A stretch of DNA of 64,000 bases from positions 558,001 through 622,000 of the forward strand of contig NZ_PXNN01000017.1 in NCBI RefSeq assembly GCF_003007685.1, written 5' to 3'. The stretch comes from Marinobacter halophilus. Its GTDB lineage: Bacteria > Pseudomonadota > Gammaproteobacteria > Pseudomonadales > Oleiphilaceae. The notes beneath the pieces were generated by a model. That model saw only the letters and a list, made by a program, of their open reading frames with translations, did no database searches and was not told the origin of the DNA. Both the position numbers and the translations under genes were made by a program. Below are positions 8,124 through 15,764 of this stretch, piece by piece. Each line of letters starts with the position of its first letter. The first letter of the stretch is position 1.

Positions 8124-8175
8124 GGGTCAGACCCCAGGACATTTGGAGGAGTGAAATGTCTTGGGGTCTGACCCC
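8124..8175 (+). repeat. Dispersed hairpin repeat, copy 1
   Basis: The left arm GGGTCAGACCCCAGGACATTT, a 9-nt loop and the right arm AAATGTCTTGGGGTCTGACCC pair with a single G/T wobble. Each arm also contains its own palindrome GGGTC-a/t-GACCC, so a cloverleaf is possible. It starts 7 nt after the stop of the PLP-enzyme gene. Bases 8176-8198 carry a further partial echo (ACCCCAAAAATGG). Confidence 0.9.
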
Positions 8176-8198
8176 AAAAATGGACCCCAAAAATGGGT

Positions 8199-9224
8199 TT
8201 AGTCCGGCGTTCTTGGGGTGGCTTTGCGGTATTCGCCGGGGGAGCAGTTCATCCAGCGGCGGAAGGCTCGGGTAAAGCTGGCGGTGTCTGTGTAGCCAAG
8301 GTGAATGGCGAGTTCGTCCAACTTCATGGAGCTGTTCTTCAGCAGCTGCAACGCCAGTTGACTGCGCTCTTCTTCCAACAGCTTGCGAAAGCTGGTGCCC
8401 TCCTGGTCCAGCTTTCGCCGCAAACTGCGGGGAGACACCGCTAATGTCCTTGCCACCTCATCCAGCGATGCCACCAGCCCCAATGGCCCGAGTAACTGCT
8501 GCCGTACCTGTCCGGCAAAGCCTCCAGACTGCCGCCGCTCAAGTTGTTGACGACATTGATGGTCCAGCACCTGCACCAGGTACGGGTCGAAGGTGGGTAG
8601 TGGACGATCGGCATCTGCCCGCCGGATAACCAATGCATTGCGCGGCTTGTGAAACGTCAAACCCACACCGCTCAGCTCCTCAAGGCAGGAGGCATAGACC
8701 AGAGGCTCGCCTTTCAGTTCGATCGCCTGCACATCAAACCCTGCCAGGCTAAGCTCTTTGAACAGATTCAGCCCAGTGGCCAGATCTCGCTCGAGCAGAA
8801 ATTGGCGTAAATGCCGGGGAACATCGTGAGCATCAAACGCAACGCCGAAGCCATCACCCTCCACGAAGGTGTGCATCTTGCAATAGGCGGTGCTTAGCGG
8901 CAGGTACCGCAGGGCCAATGCGGTGGCATCCCGCAAGGTTCGGCTGGTGCGCAAAGCAAAGCCCCAGATACCGAAGGTCGCCACGTTATACTGCAGGCCA
9001 ATCCGGAACCCTAGGGCGGGCAAGTCTGGCAGCGCCAGAATGAGGTTCTCGATCAGCCGCATTTCCTGGGCGCGGGTAATCAGGCCATCTGCGGCTTGCA
9101 TATCCTCTTCAGCGATCCCTGTACCCAGCAAACAGGTCTGGCGATCCACACCTTGCCGGGCGGCAAAGTTGATCATGACCTGGCTGATGGTGACGGGGTG
9201 CAGAAGCGTATCGGAGTTAGACAT
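8199..9224 (-). CDS. AraC-family transcription regulator with arabinose-binding-like N-domain
   Basis: 341 aa from the ATG at 9224 (MSNSDTLLHP); the longer open frame upstream overlaps the intergenic region and is not conserved-looking. Residues about 20-205 resemble the Arabinose_bd effector domain found in regulators of lipid and amino-acid metabolism. Residues about 235-335 hold two helix-turn-helix motifs (SLDEVARTLAVSPRSLRRKL and LAIHLGYTDTASFTRAFRRW), the AraC signature. It is divergent from the desaturase gene across 147 bp, so it probably controls that gene; this is context-based. The effector is unknown. Confidence 0.88.
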   Translation of the reverse strand: MSNSDTLLHPVTISQVMINFAARQGVDRQTCLLGTGIAEEDMQAADGLITRAQEMRLIENLILALPDLPALGFRIGLQYNVATFGIWGFALRTSRTLRDATALALRYLPLSTAYCKMHTFVEGDGFGVAFDAHDVPRHLRQFLLERDLATGLNLFKELSLAGFDVQAIELKGEPLVYASCLEELSGVGLTFHKPRNALVIRRADADRPLPTFDPYLVQVLDHQCRQQLERRQSGGFAGQVRQQLLGPLGLVASLDEVARTLAVSPRSLRRKLDQEGTSFRKLLEEERSQLALQLLKNSSMKLDELAIHLGYTDTASFTRAFRRWMNCSPGEYRKATPRTPD

Positions 9225-9371
9225 AGCCCGGGAGTATGCTCCGCCACCGCAAACCCGACAAGCGCAAAGAGTGCCAAGGCCATTTATGCCTGTTGATTGG
9301 CCGAAGCTGCCCTGTCTGCACTGGCGCGGGGCGTTTACTGTGGGCATTGTACAAACCAACCGGAGAGCCCG

Positions 9372-10250
9372 ATGACAGAAGACCTGACCACCCTGAACAA
9401 ACAGGCCATCGCCGCGGCAAAAAGCCACATGGGCAAGGTAGCCTGGCCCACAGTGGCACTGACGTTTGTCACGGTGGGCTCTTTTGCGCTTGCGCTGGCA
9501 CTTTTCGCCGCCGGGCTGTTACCCGTTTGGGCCGCCACGCTGCTGATCGGCGCGCTGACGTATTTCTCCTACACCCCGCTGCATGAGGCCGTTCACAACA
9601 ATATCCACGGTGAACACGACCAGCTAACCTGGCTCAACCATCTGTGTGGGTATCTGGTTGCGCCGCTAATTGCAGTGCCCTACCAATCTCACCGGCTGGA
9701 GCACTTCACCCATCACCGCTACACCAACCAGCCGGATAAAGACCCGGACTTCCTTATCAGTGGCATGAGCAAGGGGCCCTTCAGCGCCCTACTGACCGTA
9801 CTCAGGTTCCTGTGGGTGCAGAATACCTTTTTCGCGCGACATCACTGGGGCGCCGCATGCCGCAAAGAGCGGGCCATCTACAGCATTGAACTGATGGTAT
9901 CCATTGGCTGGCGCGTGGTGTTCCTGGCGATGGTCAGCCAGAGTGGAGCAGCAGTGGTTGTGCTTTTGGGGTATTTGATTGGCGGCGCCTTCACCGCCTA
10001 CTGGTTTGCCTACCGGCCGCACCTGCCGTACAACGAGCCCAAGCGCTACCGCAATACCAACAGCCTGATCATGCCCACCTTCATGAAACCGCTGGAGTGG
10101 TTCTGGCTCGGGCAGAATCTGCATTCAATCCACCACCTGTTTCCCAGAGTCCCCTTCTACCGCTACCACGCCCTGCATCGCGAAATCGAACCGGTTCTTC
10201 GGGCCCACGGCACCCCCATCATCGGCATCTTCAACCGCCGCCCGCAGTAA
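9372..10250 (+). CDS. Membrane fatty-acid desaturase / hydroxylase family protein
   Basis: 292 aa from the ATG at 9372, behind CGGAGAG. A non-haem di-iron membrane enzyme: histidine boxes H71-EAV-H75, HRLEHFTHH (107-115) and HSIHH (about residues 252-256) are all present. Hydrophobic segments lie at about 25-65, 85-105 and 170-205. The C-terminal box followed by FPRVPFYRYH resembles small desaturase/beta-carotene hydroxylase relatives, so acyl desaturation is likely but a hydroxylase is not excluded. It is divergent from an AraC regulator that probably controls it. A hairpin repeat follows the stop by 4 nt. Confidence 0.85.
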   Translation: MTEDLTTLNKQAIAAAKSHMGKVAWPTVALTFVTVGSFALALALFAAGLLPVWAATLLIGALTYFSYTPLHEAVHNNIHGEHDQLTWLNHLCGYLVAPLIAVPYQSHRLEHFTHHRYTNQPDKDPDFLISGMSKGPFSALLTVLRFLWVQNTFFARHHWGAACRKERAIYSIELMVSIGWRVVFLAMVSQSGAAVVVLLGYLIGGAFTAYWFAYRPHLPYNEPKRYRNTNSLIMPTFMKPLEWFWLGQNLHSIHHLFPRVPFYRYHALHREIEPVLRAHGTPIIGIFNRRPQ

Positions 10251-10254
10251 TAAT

Positions 10255-10311
10255 TTGGGGTCAGACCCCAGGACATTTGAAGAGGCGAAATGTCTTGGGG
10301 TCTGACCCCAA
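10255..10311 (+). repeat. Dispersed hairpin repeat, copy 2
   Basis: Same arms as copy 1, extended by TT/AA at the ends (57 bp), with the 9-nt loop GAAGAGGCG. It has the same orientation and the same single wobble as copy 1. It lies just after the desaturase stop codon. Confidence 0.92.
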
Positions 10312-10366
10312 CTTGAATCCCGGGGGCATTGCCCCAATAATGCTAAAACCTCCCGGGAACATTTCC

Positions 10367-10744
10367 ATGAACAGAAACCTTGCAACGCAGTTACCGCCCT
10401 GGCGCCAGATGGTATCCGGTTTCGCCGTGGCTGTGTTTGCGCTGGTTGTTCTGTGTTCAATCACCCAAGCGCACGCCCAGCCGAGCCCGGCGGGCAAGGT
10501 TGTTGTCAATCACCTGGACCATCTGGTGGTTGCCAGCCACAACCCGGCGTTGGCGGTGGCAGAAACCGGCTTAGAGGAAGACAAGCCCCTCCTCGATACG
10601 CCGGAGTACCTGGCCCGGCTTCTTGACGCTGTGCTCTGGTCGCAGTCCCGCTCTGCGGTCCCGGCTGCCGACCACCGCACCGAGCAAGCAGCGTCCCTCG
10701 CTGATTTCACCACGCCGCCCTTACGGGCACCGCCCATCGCGTAA
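10367..10744 (+). CDS. Small secreted protein of unknown function
   Basis: 125 aa from the ATG at 10367 (MNRNLATQLPPW). Residues about 16-35 are a hydrophobic signal segment (FAVAVFALVVLCSITQAHA) with AHA-like cleavage, so the mature protein is periplasmic or membrane-associated. I do not recognise the family. The mature part has several His (HLDHLVVASHN) but no clear motif. It lies 75 bp before secDF on the same strand and could share its transcript. Bases 10322-10336 upstream form a small GGGGC/GCCCC hairpin. Confidence 0.55.
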   Translation: MNRNLATQLPPWRQMVSGFAVAVFALVVLCSITQAHAQPSPAGKVVVNHLDHLVVASHNPALAVAETGLEEDKPLLDTPEYLARLLDAVLWSQSRSAVPAADHRTEQAASLADFTTPPLRAPPIA

Positions 10745-10819
10745 TCCTCTGCCGTGATCAACACGCGGATCGGCCTGTCTGGCCGCTCTGAAAGCGTACC
10801 TGTTTGAAAGGGATTACCG

Positions 10820-13126
10820 ATGAAATCATTACGTTCACGGGCCATGGTCTATGGCCTGGTGATTGTGCTCGGCTTGCTGAGTGCACTGCCTAATCTGTTA
10901 CCGGCCCGACTGGCCAACACTCTGCCTGACTGGTACCAGCAAAACACCCTGGCGCTGGGGCTCGATCTGCAAGGCGGCTCGCACCTGCTGCTGGAAGTGG
11001 ATACCCGCGAACTGCTGGCCAACAACCCGCACCAACCTGAAGAAGCGCTGATCAAAGACGCCGTTGACCGCAGCCTGGAAGTGGTGCGCCGGCGCCTGGA
11101 CGAAACCGGCCTGGTTGAGCCCGGCATCACCCGCCAGGGCAAAAACCACATCCTGGTGCAGATGCCCGGCGTGGCCGACCCCGCCGAAATTCGCGAACTG
11201 CTGGGCACCACCGCCCTGATGACCTTCCATTGGGTCGCCAAGTCGGGCAGCGACAATCGCAGCGCCACCATCACCCTGGCCGATGCCGACGGCACCGGTG
11301 ACTACATCCTGGAAAAACAGGTGGCCATGGCCGGCGAACACATCCGTGATGCCCGGCTGGCCTTCAACCCCGACACCAAGGAGCCCGTGGTCACCTTCAA
11401 ACTGGATACCGAAGGTGCCCGTCTGTTCGGGGACATGACCCGCAAAAACATCGGCCGCCCTCTGGCCATCGTGCTGGATAACGAGGTGCTGACGGCACCG
11501 GTGATCCGGGGCATCATCGCCGGCGGCAGCGGCGAAATCAGCGGCGCCTTCACCACCAAAGACGCCAGCAATCTGGCCTTGATGCTCAGGGCCGGCGCCC
11601 TGCCCGCACCCTTGCACGTGGTTGAAGAGCGCACCGTGGGCCCGGATCTGGGCAGCGACGCCATTGCCCTGGGCATAAGCACCGGTCTGTTCGGCGCGGC
11701 GCTGGTCATTGCCTTTATGATCGGCATTTACGGCCGCTGGGGCGCCATTGCCTGCTTTGGCCTGGCCATCAACGTCGGCCTGGTCTTTGGCATCCTCAGC
11801 CTGCTCGGCGCCACCCTCACCCTACCTGGCATCGCCGGCATCATTCTCACCATCGGCATGGCGGTGGATGCCAACATACTGATCAACGAACGCATCCGGG
11901 AGGAATCCCGTAAAGGCAAACCCGCCTGGATGGCGCTAAAGGAAGGCTTCGGCCGGGCTTACAGCACAATTCTGGACTCCAACGTCACCACCCTGATTGC
12001 TGTCAGCCTGCTGTTCATGTTTGGCAGCGGCCCGGTGCGCGGCTTCGCCGTCACCATCGGCATCGGCCTGCTGACTTCGCTGTTTACCGCCGTCGCCTTC
12101 AACCGTCTGATCATGGAGTGGTGGATCAAGGGCGGTGAACGCCAGCCCCTGGCCATTGCCGGCTTTGCCTGGCTGGACAAGCTCAGCGAGCGTGGCATCA
12201 ACTTCATGAAGGGCCGGGTAATTGGGCTGGCGCTGTCTGCGATGCTGTCCGTTGCCTCCATCGCGCTGTTCATCCAGCCGGGCCTCGATTACGGCGTGGA
12301 TTTCACCGGCGGCACTTTGGTGGAAGTCAGCGCACCGTCGGTGTCCGTGGACGCACTGCGCGCTACCCTGCATAGCCAACAACTGGGCGAAGCATCCATT
12401 CAGGAGTTCGGCAGCGAAGGCAACTTTCTGATCCGGCTGCCGGTGGAGACCGCCACCACAGAGGGCTCCGCCCACCCAGTAGAGGCTCTTAAAGCCGCCG
12501 TCCTCAGCCTGCAGCCGGACGCCAGCTTTCCGAAAGTGGACCTGGTGGGCCCCAAAGTCAGTGGCGGCTTCAGCGATGCCACCATCCTGGCCATACTGCT
12601 GGCCGGCGTGGGCATGCTGGCGTTCCTGTGGCTGCGATTTGAATCTCACTTTGCCTTGGCCGCCACCCTCACCATCGCACTGGACCTGACCAAAACCATC
12701 GGCTTCTTCGCGTTGGTGGGGGTCGAGTTCAACCTGACCGCCGTGGCCGCACTGCTGGCGTTGATCGGCTACTCGGTGAACGACAAAGTGGTGGTGTTTG
12801 ACCGCATACGGGAAAACCTGCGCCTGCACCCGGACATGCACATGCTGGACCTGCTCAACCAGAGCATTTCATCCACCCTCACCCGCACCGTGTTCACCTC
12901 CGTGACCACCTTCCTGGTACTGCTGCCCATGGCCATCGCCGGCGGCGCGGCGGTTTCCAGTTTCGCCCTGCCCATGCTGTTCGGCGTGGTGATCGGCACC
13001 AGCTCCTCAGTGTTCATCGCCTCGCCCATCCTGTACTACCTGAGCGAGCGCAGAACCCGAAAAGGCCTGCCCCAGCTCCAGCCAACCTCCGAGCAGATGC
13101 GCAAAGAGCTGGAACTGATCCCCTAA
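10820..13126 (+). CDS. secDF: Fused protein-export subunit SecDF
   Basis: 768 aa. SecDF uses the ion gradient to pull exported proteins from the SecYEG channel. The first half (to about 440) is SecD: TM1 at 7-27, GLDLQGGSHL (47-56), a short P1 region, and TMs with AVDANILINERIREE. The second half (from about 460) is SecF: TM, LDYGVDFTGGTLVEV (about 489-503), and VNDKVVVFDRIREN near the end. Most gammaproteobacteria have separate secD (about 615 aa) and secF; here both are in one chain with a reduced SecD periplasmic domain. It probably is a second, compact SecDF beside a standard yajC-secD-secF elsewhere; that is inference. AAGGG precedes the ATG. Confidence 0.93.
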   Translation: MKSLRSRAMVYGLVIVLGLLSALPNLLPARLANTLPDWYQQNTLALGLDLQGGSHLLLEVDTRELLANNPHQPEEALIKDAVDRSLEVVRRRLDETGLVEPGITRQGKNHILVQMPGVADPAEIRELLGTTALMTFHWVAKSGSDNRSATITLADADGTGDYILEKQVAMAGEHIRDARLAFNPDTKEPVVTFKLDTEGARLFGDMTRKNIGRPLAIVLDNEVLTAPVIRGIIAGGSGEISGAFTTKDASNLALMLRAGALPAPLHVVEERTVGPDLGSDAIALGISTGLFGAALVIAFMIGIYGRWGAIACFGLAINVGLVFGILSLLGATLTLPGIAGIILTIGMAVDANILINERIREESRKGKPAWMALKEGFGRAYSTILDSNVTTLIAVSLLFMFGSGPVRGFAVTIGIGLLTSLFTAVAFNRLIMEWWIKGGERQPLAIAGFAWLDKLSERGINFMKGRVIGLALSAMLSVASIALFIQPGLDYGVDFTGGTLVEVSAPSVSVDALRATLHSQQLGEASIQEFGSEGNFLIRLPVETATTEGSAHPVEALKAAVLSLQPDASFPKVDLVGPKVSGGFSDATILAILLAGVGMLAFLWLRFESHFALAATLTIALDLTKTIGFFALVGVEFNLTAVAALLALIGYSVNDKVVVFDRIRENLRLHPDMHMLDLLNQSISSTLTRTVFTSVTTFLVLLPMAIAGGAAVSSFALPMLFGVVIGTSSSVFIASPILYYLSERRTRKGLPQLQPTSEQMRKELELIP

Positions 13127-13134
13127 CCCAACGC

Positions 13135-13189
13135 TGGGGTCAGACCCCCGGACATTTCGGACCGTGAAATGTCTTGGGGTCTGACCCCA
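13135..13189 (+). repeat. Dispersed hairpin repeat, copy 3
   Basis: TGGGGTCAGACCCC...GGGGTCTGACCCCA with inner arms GGACATTT/AAATGTC and the 9-nt loop CGGACCGTG. Same orientation as the other copies; one base of the left arm differs (CCCCCGG instead of CCCCAGG). It starts 8 nt after the secDF stop. Confidence 0.92.
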
Positions 13190-13292
13190 TTCTGGTTGCA
13201 ATCAGATGGAAAGCATCTAATGTGATTCATTGACTAAAATATGAAACCTATAAGATGCCCATGGGCTGCGTATCAGCAAAATCCATCAGCAA

Positions 13293-13475
13293 TTGAAACA
13301 GCGCCGCAAAGCACTCGGGCTGCGCCAGCCTGTCGTGGAATTCAAGCACTATCACTACCTCAACCGCCGGCACGAAAAACTGGCGCAGTCACTGGCAGTG
13401 GTGTTGGAGCGCTTGGATAAAGAAGGTGTGAAGGGGACAATTCGGGAGGAAGTCATGAATAGTGGCGGGATCTAA
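13293..13475 (+). CDS. Possible small protein or gene remnant
   Basis: 60 codons from a TTG start; the frame is open from 13254 and reads RISKIHQQLKQRRKALGLRQ upstream and into the ORF. The sequence is basic and helical (LNRRHEKLAQSLAVVLERLDKEGVKG), but I recognise no family. There is no ATG start and no clear ribosome-binding site. It may be the tail of a decayed gene. The stretch 13190-13517 otherwise holds only the hairpin at 13489. Confidence 0.3.
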   Translation: MKQRRKALGLRQPVVEFKHYHYLNRRHEKLAQSLAVVLERLDKEGVKGTIREEVMNSGGI

Positions 13476-13488
13476 CCCTGACCTCAAT

Positions 13489-13508
13489 GGGCCGCCCTGA
13501 GGCGGCCC
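13489..13508 (-). terminator. Hairpin after the small minus-strand genes
   Basis: GGGCCGCC, loop CTGA, GGCGGCCC: a perfect 8-bp stem with a tetraloop, 10 nt beyond the stop of the 38-aa gene. It lacks a T-tract on either strand, so terminator activity is likely but not certain. Confidence 0.55.
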
Positions 13509-13517
13509 GGCACAGCA

Positions 13518-13634
13518 TCAAGCCGCTTTTTTGAGCTTTTTCTTCAGCGACTTGATCTTGCCCTCATGCTTTTCGATCTTGGCCTTGCGTGCGTTGATTT
13601 TCTTCTTGAGATTCTTCGCGGTTTTCTTGGACAT
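13518..13634 (-). CDS. 38-aa lysine-rich small protein
   Basis: ATG at 13634 with a near-perfect AGGAGG site 6 nt upstream. The product begins MSKKTAKNLKKKINARKAK and ends KLKKAA, with 17 lysines in 38 residues and heptad-like spacing that suits one amphipathic, strongly basic helix. A nucleic-acid- or ribosome-associated role is plausible but is only an inference from charge. It lies 26 bp downstream of the ribbon-helix-helix-like gene and is probably co-transcribed. It is short enough to be missed by ordinary gene callers. Confidence 0.75.
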   Translation of the reverse strand: MSKKTAKNLKKKINARKAKIEKHEGKIKSLKKKLKKAA

Positions 13635-13660
13635 AATCTGCCTCCTGGGCGTTATCTCGG

Positions 13661-13840
13661 CTAGTCCGTGAGCTTACGTTTTTTGATAAACCCCCGAATG
13701 AACTGCCTGATTTCGCGAGCGGCGCTGGTATCCAACTGCTCACACAGCTCTATAAACTGCTCGCGCTCGGTGCTGCTGATGCGGATCAGCAGCTGGCTAT
13801 CTTTCTTGTTGAGCTTCACCTTTTTTGGCTTATCGGACAC
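13661..13840 (-). CDS. 59-aa ribbon-helix-helix-like small protein
   Basis: GTG start at 13840 behind CAGGAG (8-nt spacing). The product begins MSDKPKKVKLNKKDSQLLIR. Residues 15-50 fit a short strand followed by two helices (QLLIRISSTEREQFIELCEQ, then TSAAREIRQFIRGFI), the layout of CopG/Arc-type DNA-binding proteins. The ends are lysine-rich. No toxin gene is adjacent, since the next gene is the 38-aa basic protein, so an antitoxin role has no support. Either a small DNA-binding regulator or a nucleoid protein is possible. Confidence 0.7.
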   Translation of the reverse strand: MSDKPKKVKLNKKDSQLLIRISSTEREQFIELCEQLDTSAAREIRQFIRGFIKKRKLTD

Positions 13841-13928
13841 CGCTGATACTCCTGAAAAAAGTGAATCTCAAAACCGAAAGATATCTACATTGTATATACG
13901 TTTTTGGGGAAAGCAAGGTGGACACTAG

Positions 13929-15611
13929 TCACACGCCCAGCCACTCCGCCAGCTGCAGGTTGGTCTTTAACCGCAAACGCTGTTGCAGCATGCCTTCAAA
14001 TACACCGTCCACCGTGCGCCTGTCACCCAACAACGGCAGCGCCGCTTCCGCCTCCGAGAAGAACTGGTGCTCTCGCTCGGTGCCGATGATCGCGTGCTGC
14101 CACCATTCGATCACACGGGGCCGGGCCTGTTTCAACAGGGAGTCTGCCGGTAGTTTTTCAGATTTCGACGCATTGGCAATGTGGGAAGCCGGCAGTAGAT
14201 TCCATAGATCATTATTGTTCCAGCGAGACCAGGGAAAGCAGTGATCAATGTCGTATCGTGTAGCAGAGAGGTTTTTGGCGGTCCAAACACACTCCACGGG
14301 CCCGTTAGTGAGCTGCTGCTCCACCAGTTTCCGGACGACCGAAGTGTCCCGGCGCCCCTCTGACCACTGCAGCGCCTGATGGTAAATCTCCGAGGAATAA
14401 CGGGCCTCCCAGCTGCCCATCAGATTGATCCACTCATTCACTATGGCGGGCTCAACCCAGCAGGCATACCGGCTGAACGTATCCCAAAGCATGGCGGGAA
14501 CGCGGAATCGCCCGAACCGAGCCAGCGTTTCCTTATCCAGGCGCACCGGCTCGTTGCGGATGATTAAGCGGCTGGTGCCACCCTCAAAAATCTGGCGATG
14601 GGTGCCAGGCCAGGTGGTGAAGTGGGCCGGGTTCTTGAGAATATTCGAGGCGGCCAGTTTGATGGCCCGCATAACCACCGGAGCAAACTCCGCCGAAAGC
14701 GACAACCCGACCCGAAAATCCAGCGGTGACAACTTGCCCAACTCGTAGAAATCCGCACCCGCAAAGCCCAGCCCGCGAGCGCCCGGAGCCTGCCGCAGGT
14801 GGTGTTTCAGCACCAGCGGGTGGTACAGCATGATCCAGAACAAACCGACGGCACCCAGCGGCACCTCGACCCACTCATCCGTCCGGTTCAAAACCAGCCC
14901 GGGCGCACTGTCCGCCATGCGCACCAGCGTGCGCAGCAGTCCAAGCTTGTAGGTGGAGGATTTGTTGTCATTCACAATGATATGCCGAAGGGTTGGCAGT
15001 GCCCCGGTGCCGTCATCGGGCAACCGGTACACCGCCGTTTCCCACCACACATCCGGCCGCCTCAACTCATCGGCACGGGGTGTATCCGGCAAGGGCACCG
15101 GCATCACCGCACGCTGGCGGGCCAAACCATCCAGCTCCGCCTTGCTGACCTCATAGAACTGGCGCTCACCATCACCCGGACCGTGGCGCAGGGTAATGAC
15201 CAGCAGGCCGGAAGGCCCGAGTAATTCCGTCAGAATCCGGAACGCCCTCGCCCGAGACGTGGGTGGCACATGCATCCAGACGGCTGACACCAGAATCAGG
15301 TCAAAGCGATAACTGAGCTTACGAATGTCATTGAGATCCGGCAGCGAGTCCTCCAGCCACTGAATACTTCGATGGGCCGTTGCTGCTTCGCCCAGGCGGC
15401 GCAGTTCACAAGCCGGCTCCACCGCCACCACGTCCCAGCCTCGCTCTGCCAGAGCCAGTGCATCCCTGCCGCTGCCGGCACCAACGTCCAGCGCGAGGCC
15501 TGCCTTGGTGTCCAGCATGGTCAGCCAGGGGCTGTGGACCTGCTCGAAGGTCAGGGACTGGTATTGGGTGAAGAATTGCTGGGCGTTTTTGTTGTAGGAC
15601 GCTACGCTCAT
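13929..15611 (-). CDS. Methyltransferase-HNH nuclease fusion protein
   Basis: 560 aa. Residues 1-200 are a class I SAM-dependent methyltransferase: motif I LALDVGAGSGRDAL (39-52), an acidic residue after strand 2 (VVAVEPA), and FDLILVSAVWMHV as the later core strand. Residues about 215-420 are helical, beginning STYKLGLLRTL, a pattern I associate with HNH restriction-type nucleases. Residues 440-490 match an HNH nuclease: D454/D456-H457, N471 and N480-x2-K483. One chain thus combines a modification-type and a cleavage-type domain. It is divergent from a DUF3883 protein across a 153-bp AT-rich gap. A restriction or defence role is inferred from architecture and neighbour; the methyl acceptor is not known. 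Confidence 0.78.
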   Translation of the reverse strand: MSVASYNKNAQQFFTQYQSLTFEQVHSPWLTMLDTKAGLALDVGAGSGRDALALAERGWDVVAVEPACELRRLGEAATAHRSIQWLEDSLPDLNDIRKLSYRFDLILVSAVWMHVPPTSRARAFRILTELLGPSGLLVITLRHGPGDGERQFYEVSKAELDGLARQRAVMPVPLPDTPRADELRRPDVWWETAVYRLPDDGTGALPTLRHIIVNDNKSSTYKLGLLRTLVRMADSAPGLVLNRTDEWVEVPLGAVGLFWIMLYHPLVLKHHLRQAPGARGLGFAGADFYELGKLSPLDFRVGLSLSAEFAPVVMRAIKLAASNILKNPAHFTTWPGTHRQIFEGGTSRLIIRNEPVRLDKETLARFGRFRVPAMLWDTFSRYACWVEPAIVNEWINLMGSWEARYSSEIYHQALQWSEGRRDTSVVRKLVEQQLTNGPVECVWTAKNLSATRYDIDHCFPWSRWNNNDLWNLLPASHIANASKSEKLPADSLLKQARPRVIEWWQHAIIGTEREHQFFSEAEAALPLLGDRRTVDGVFEGMLQQRLRLKTNLQLAEWLGV

Positions 15612-15764
15612 TATCGAAACACTCTATGTCCTATCAGGTAATGGAAACCACGCGCACTGCACCCGAGCATAGCAAAAAAATACCAAATACTTTATTTGTC
15701 ATATCGTTAGCACTGAGACAAGATGTAAGCGTCTTCGAATAGCCGTAGCAGTGGAGTAGTTATC

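Noticed and set aside
9225..9428. 68-residue N-terminal extension of the AraC regulator
   Set aside because: It lies in the promoter region shared with the desaturase gene, is Cys/Gly-rich and atypical, and the ATG at 9224 begins the family's usual N-terminus.
8124..13189. CRISPR array from the three repeats
   Set aside because: The copies are 2-3 kb apart with genes between, and are hairpins; no regular spacers or cas genes.
13661..13840. Antitoxin of a toxin-antitoxin pair
   Set aside because: The neighbour is a 38-aa basic protein with no toxin fold, so the pair is not supported.
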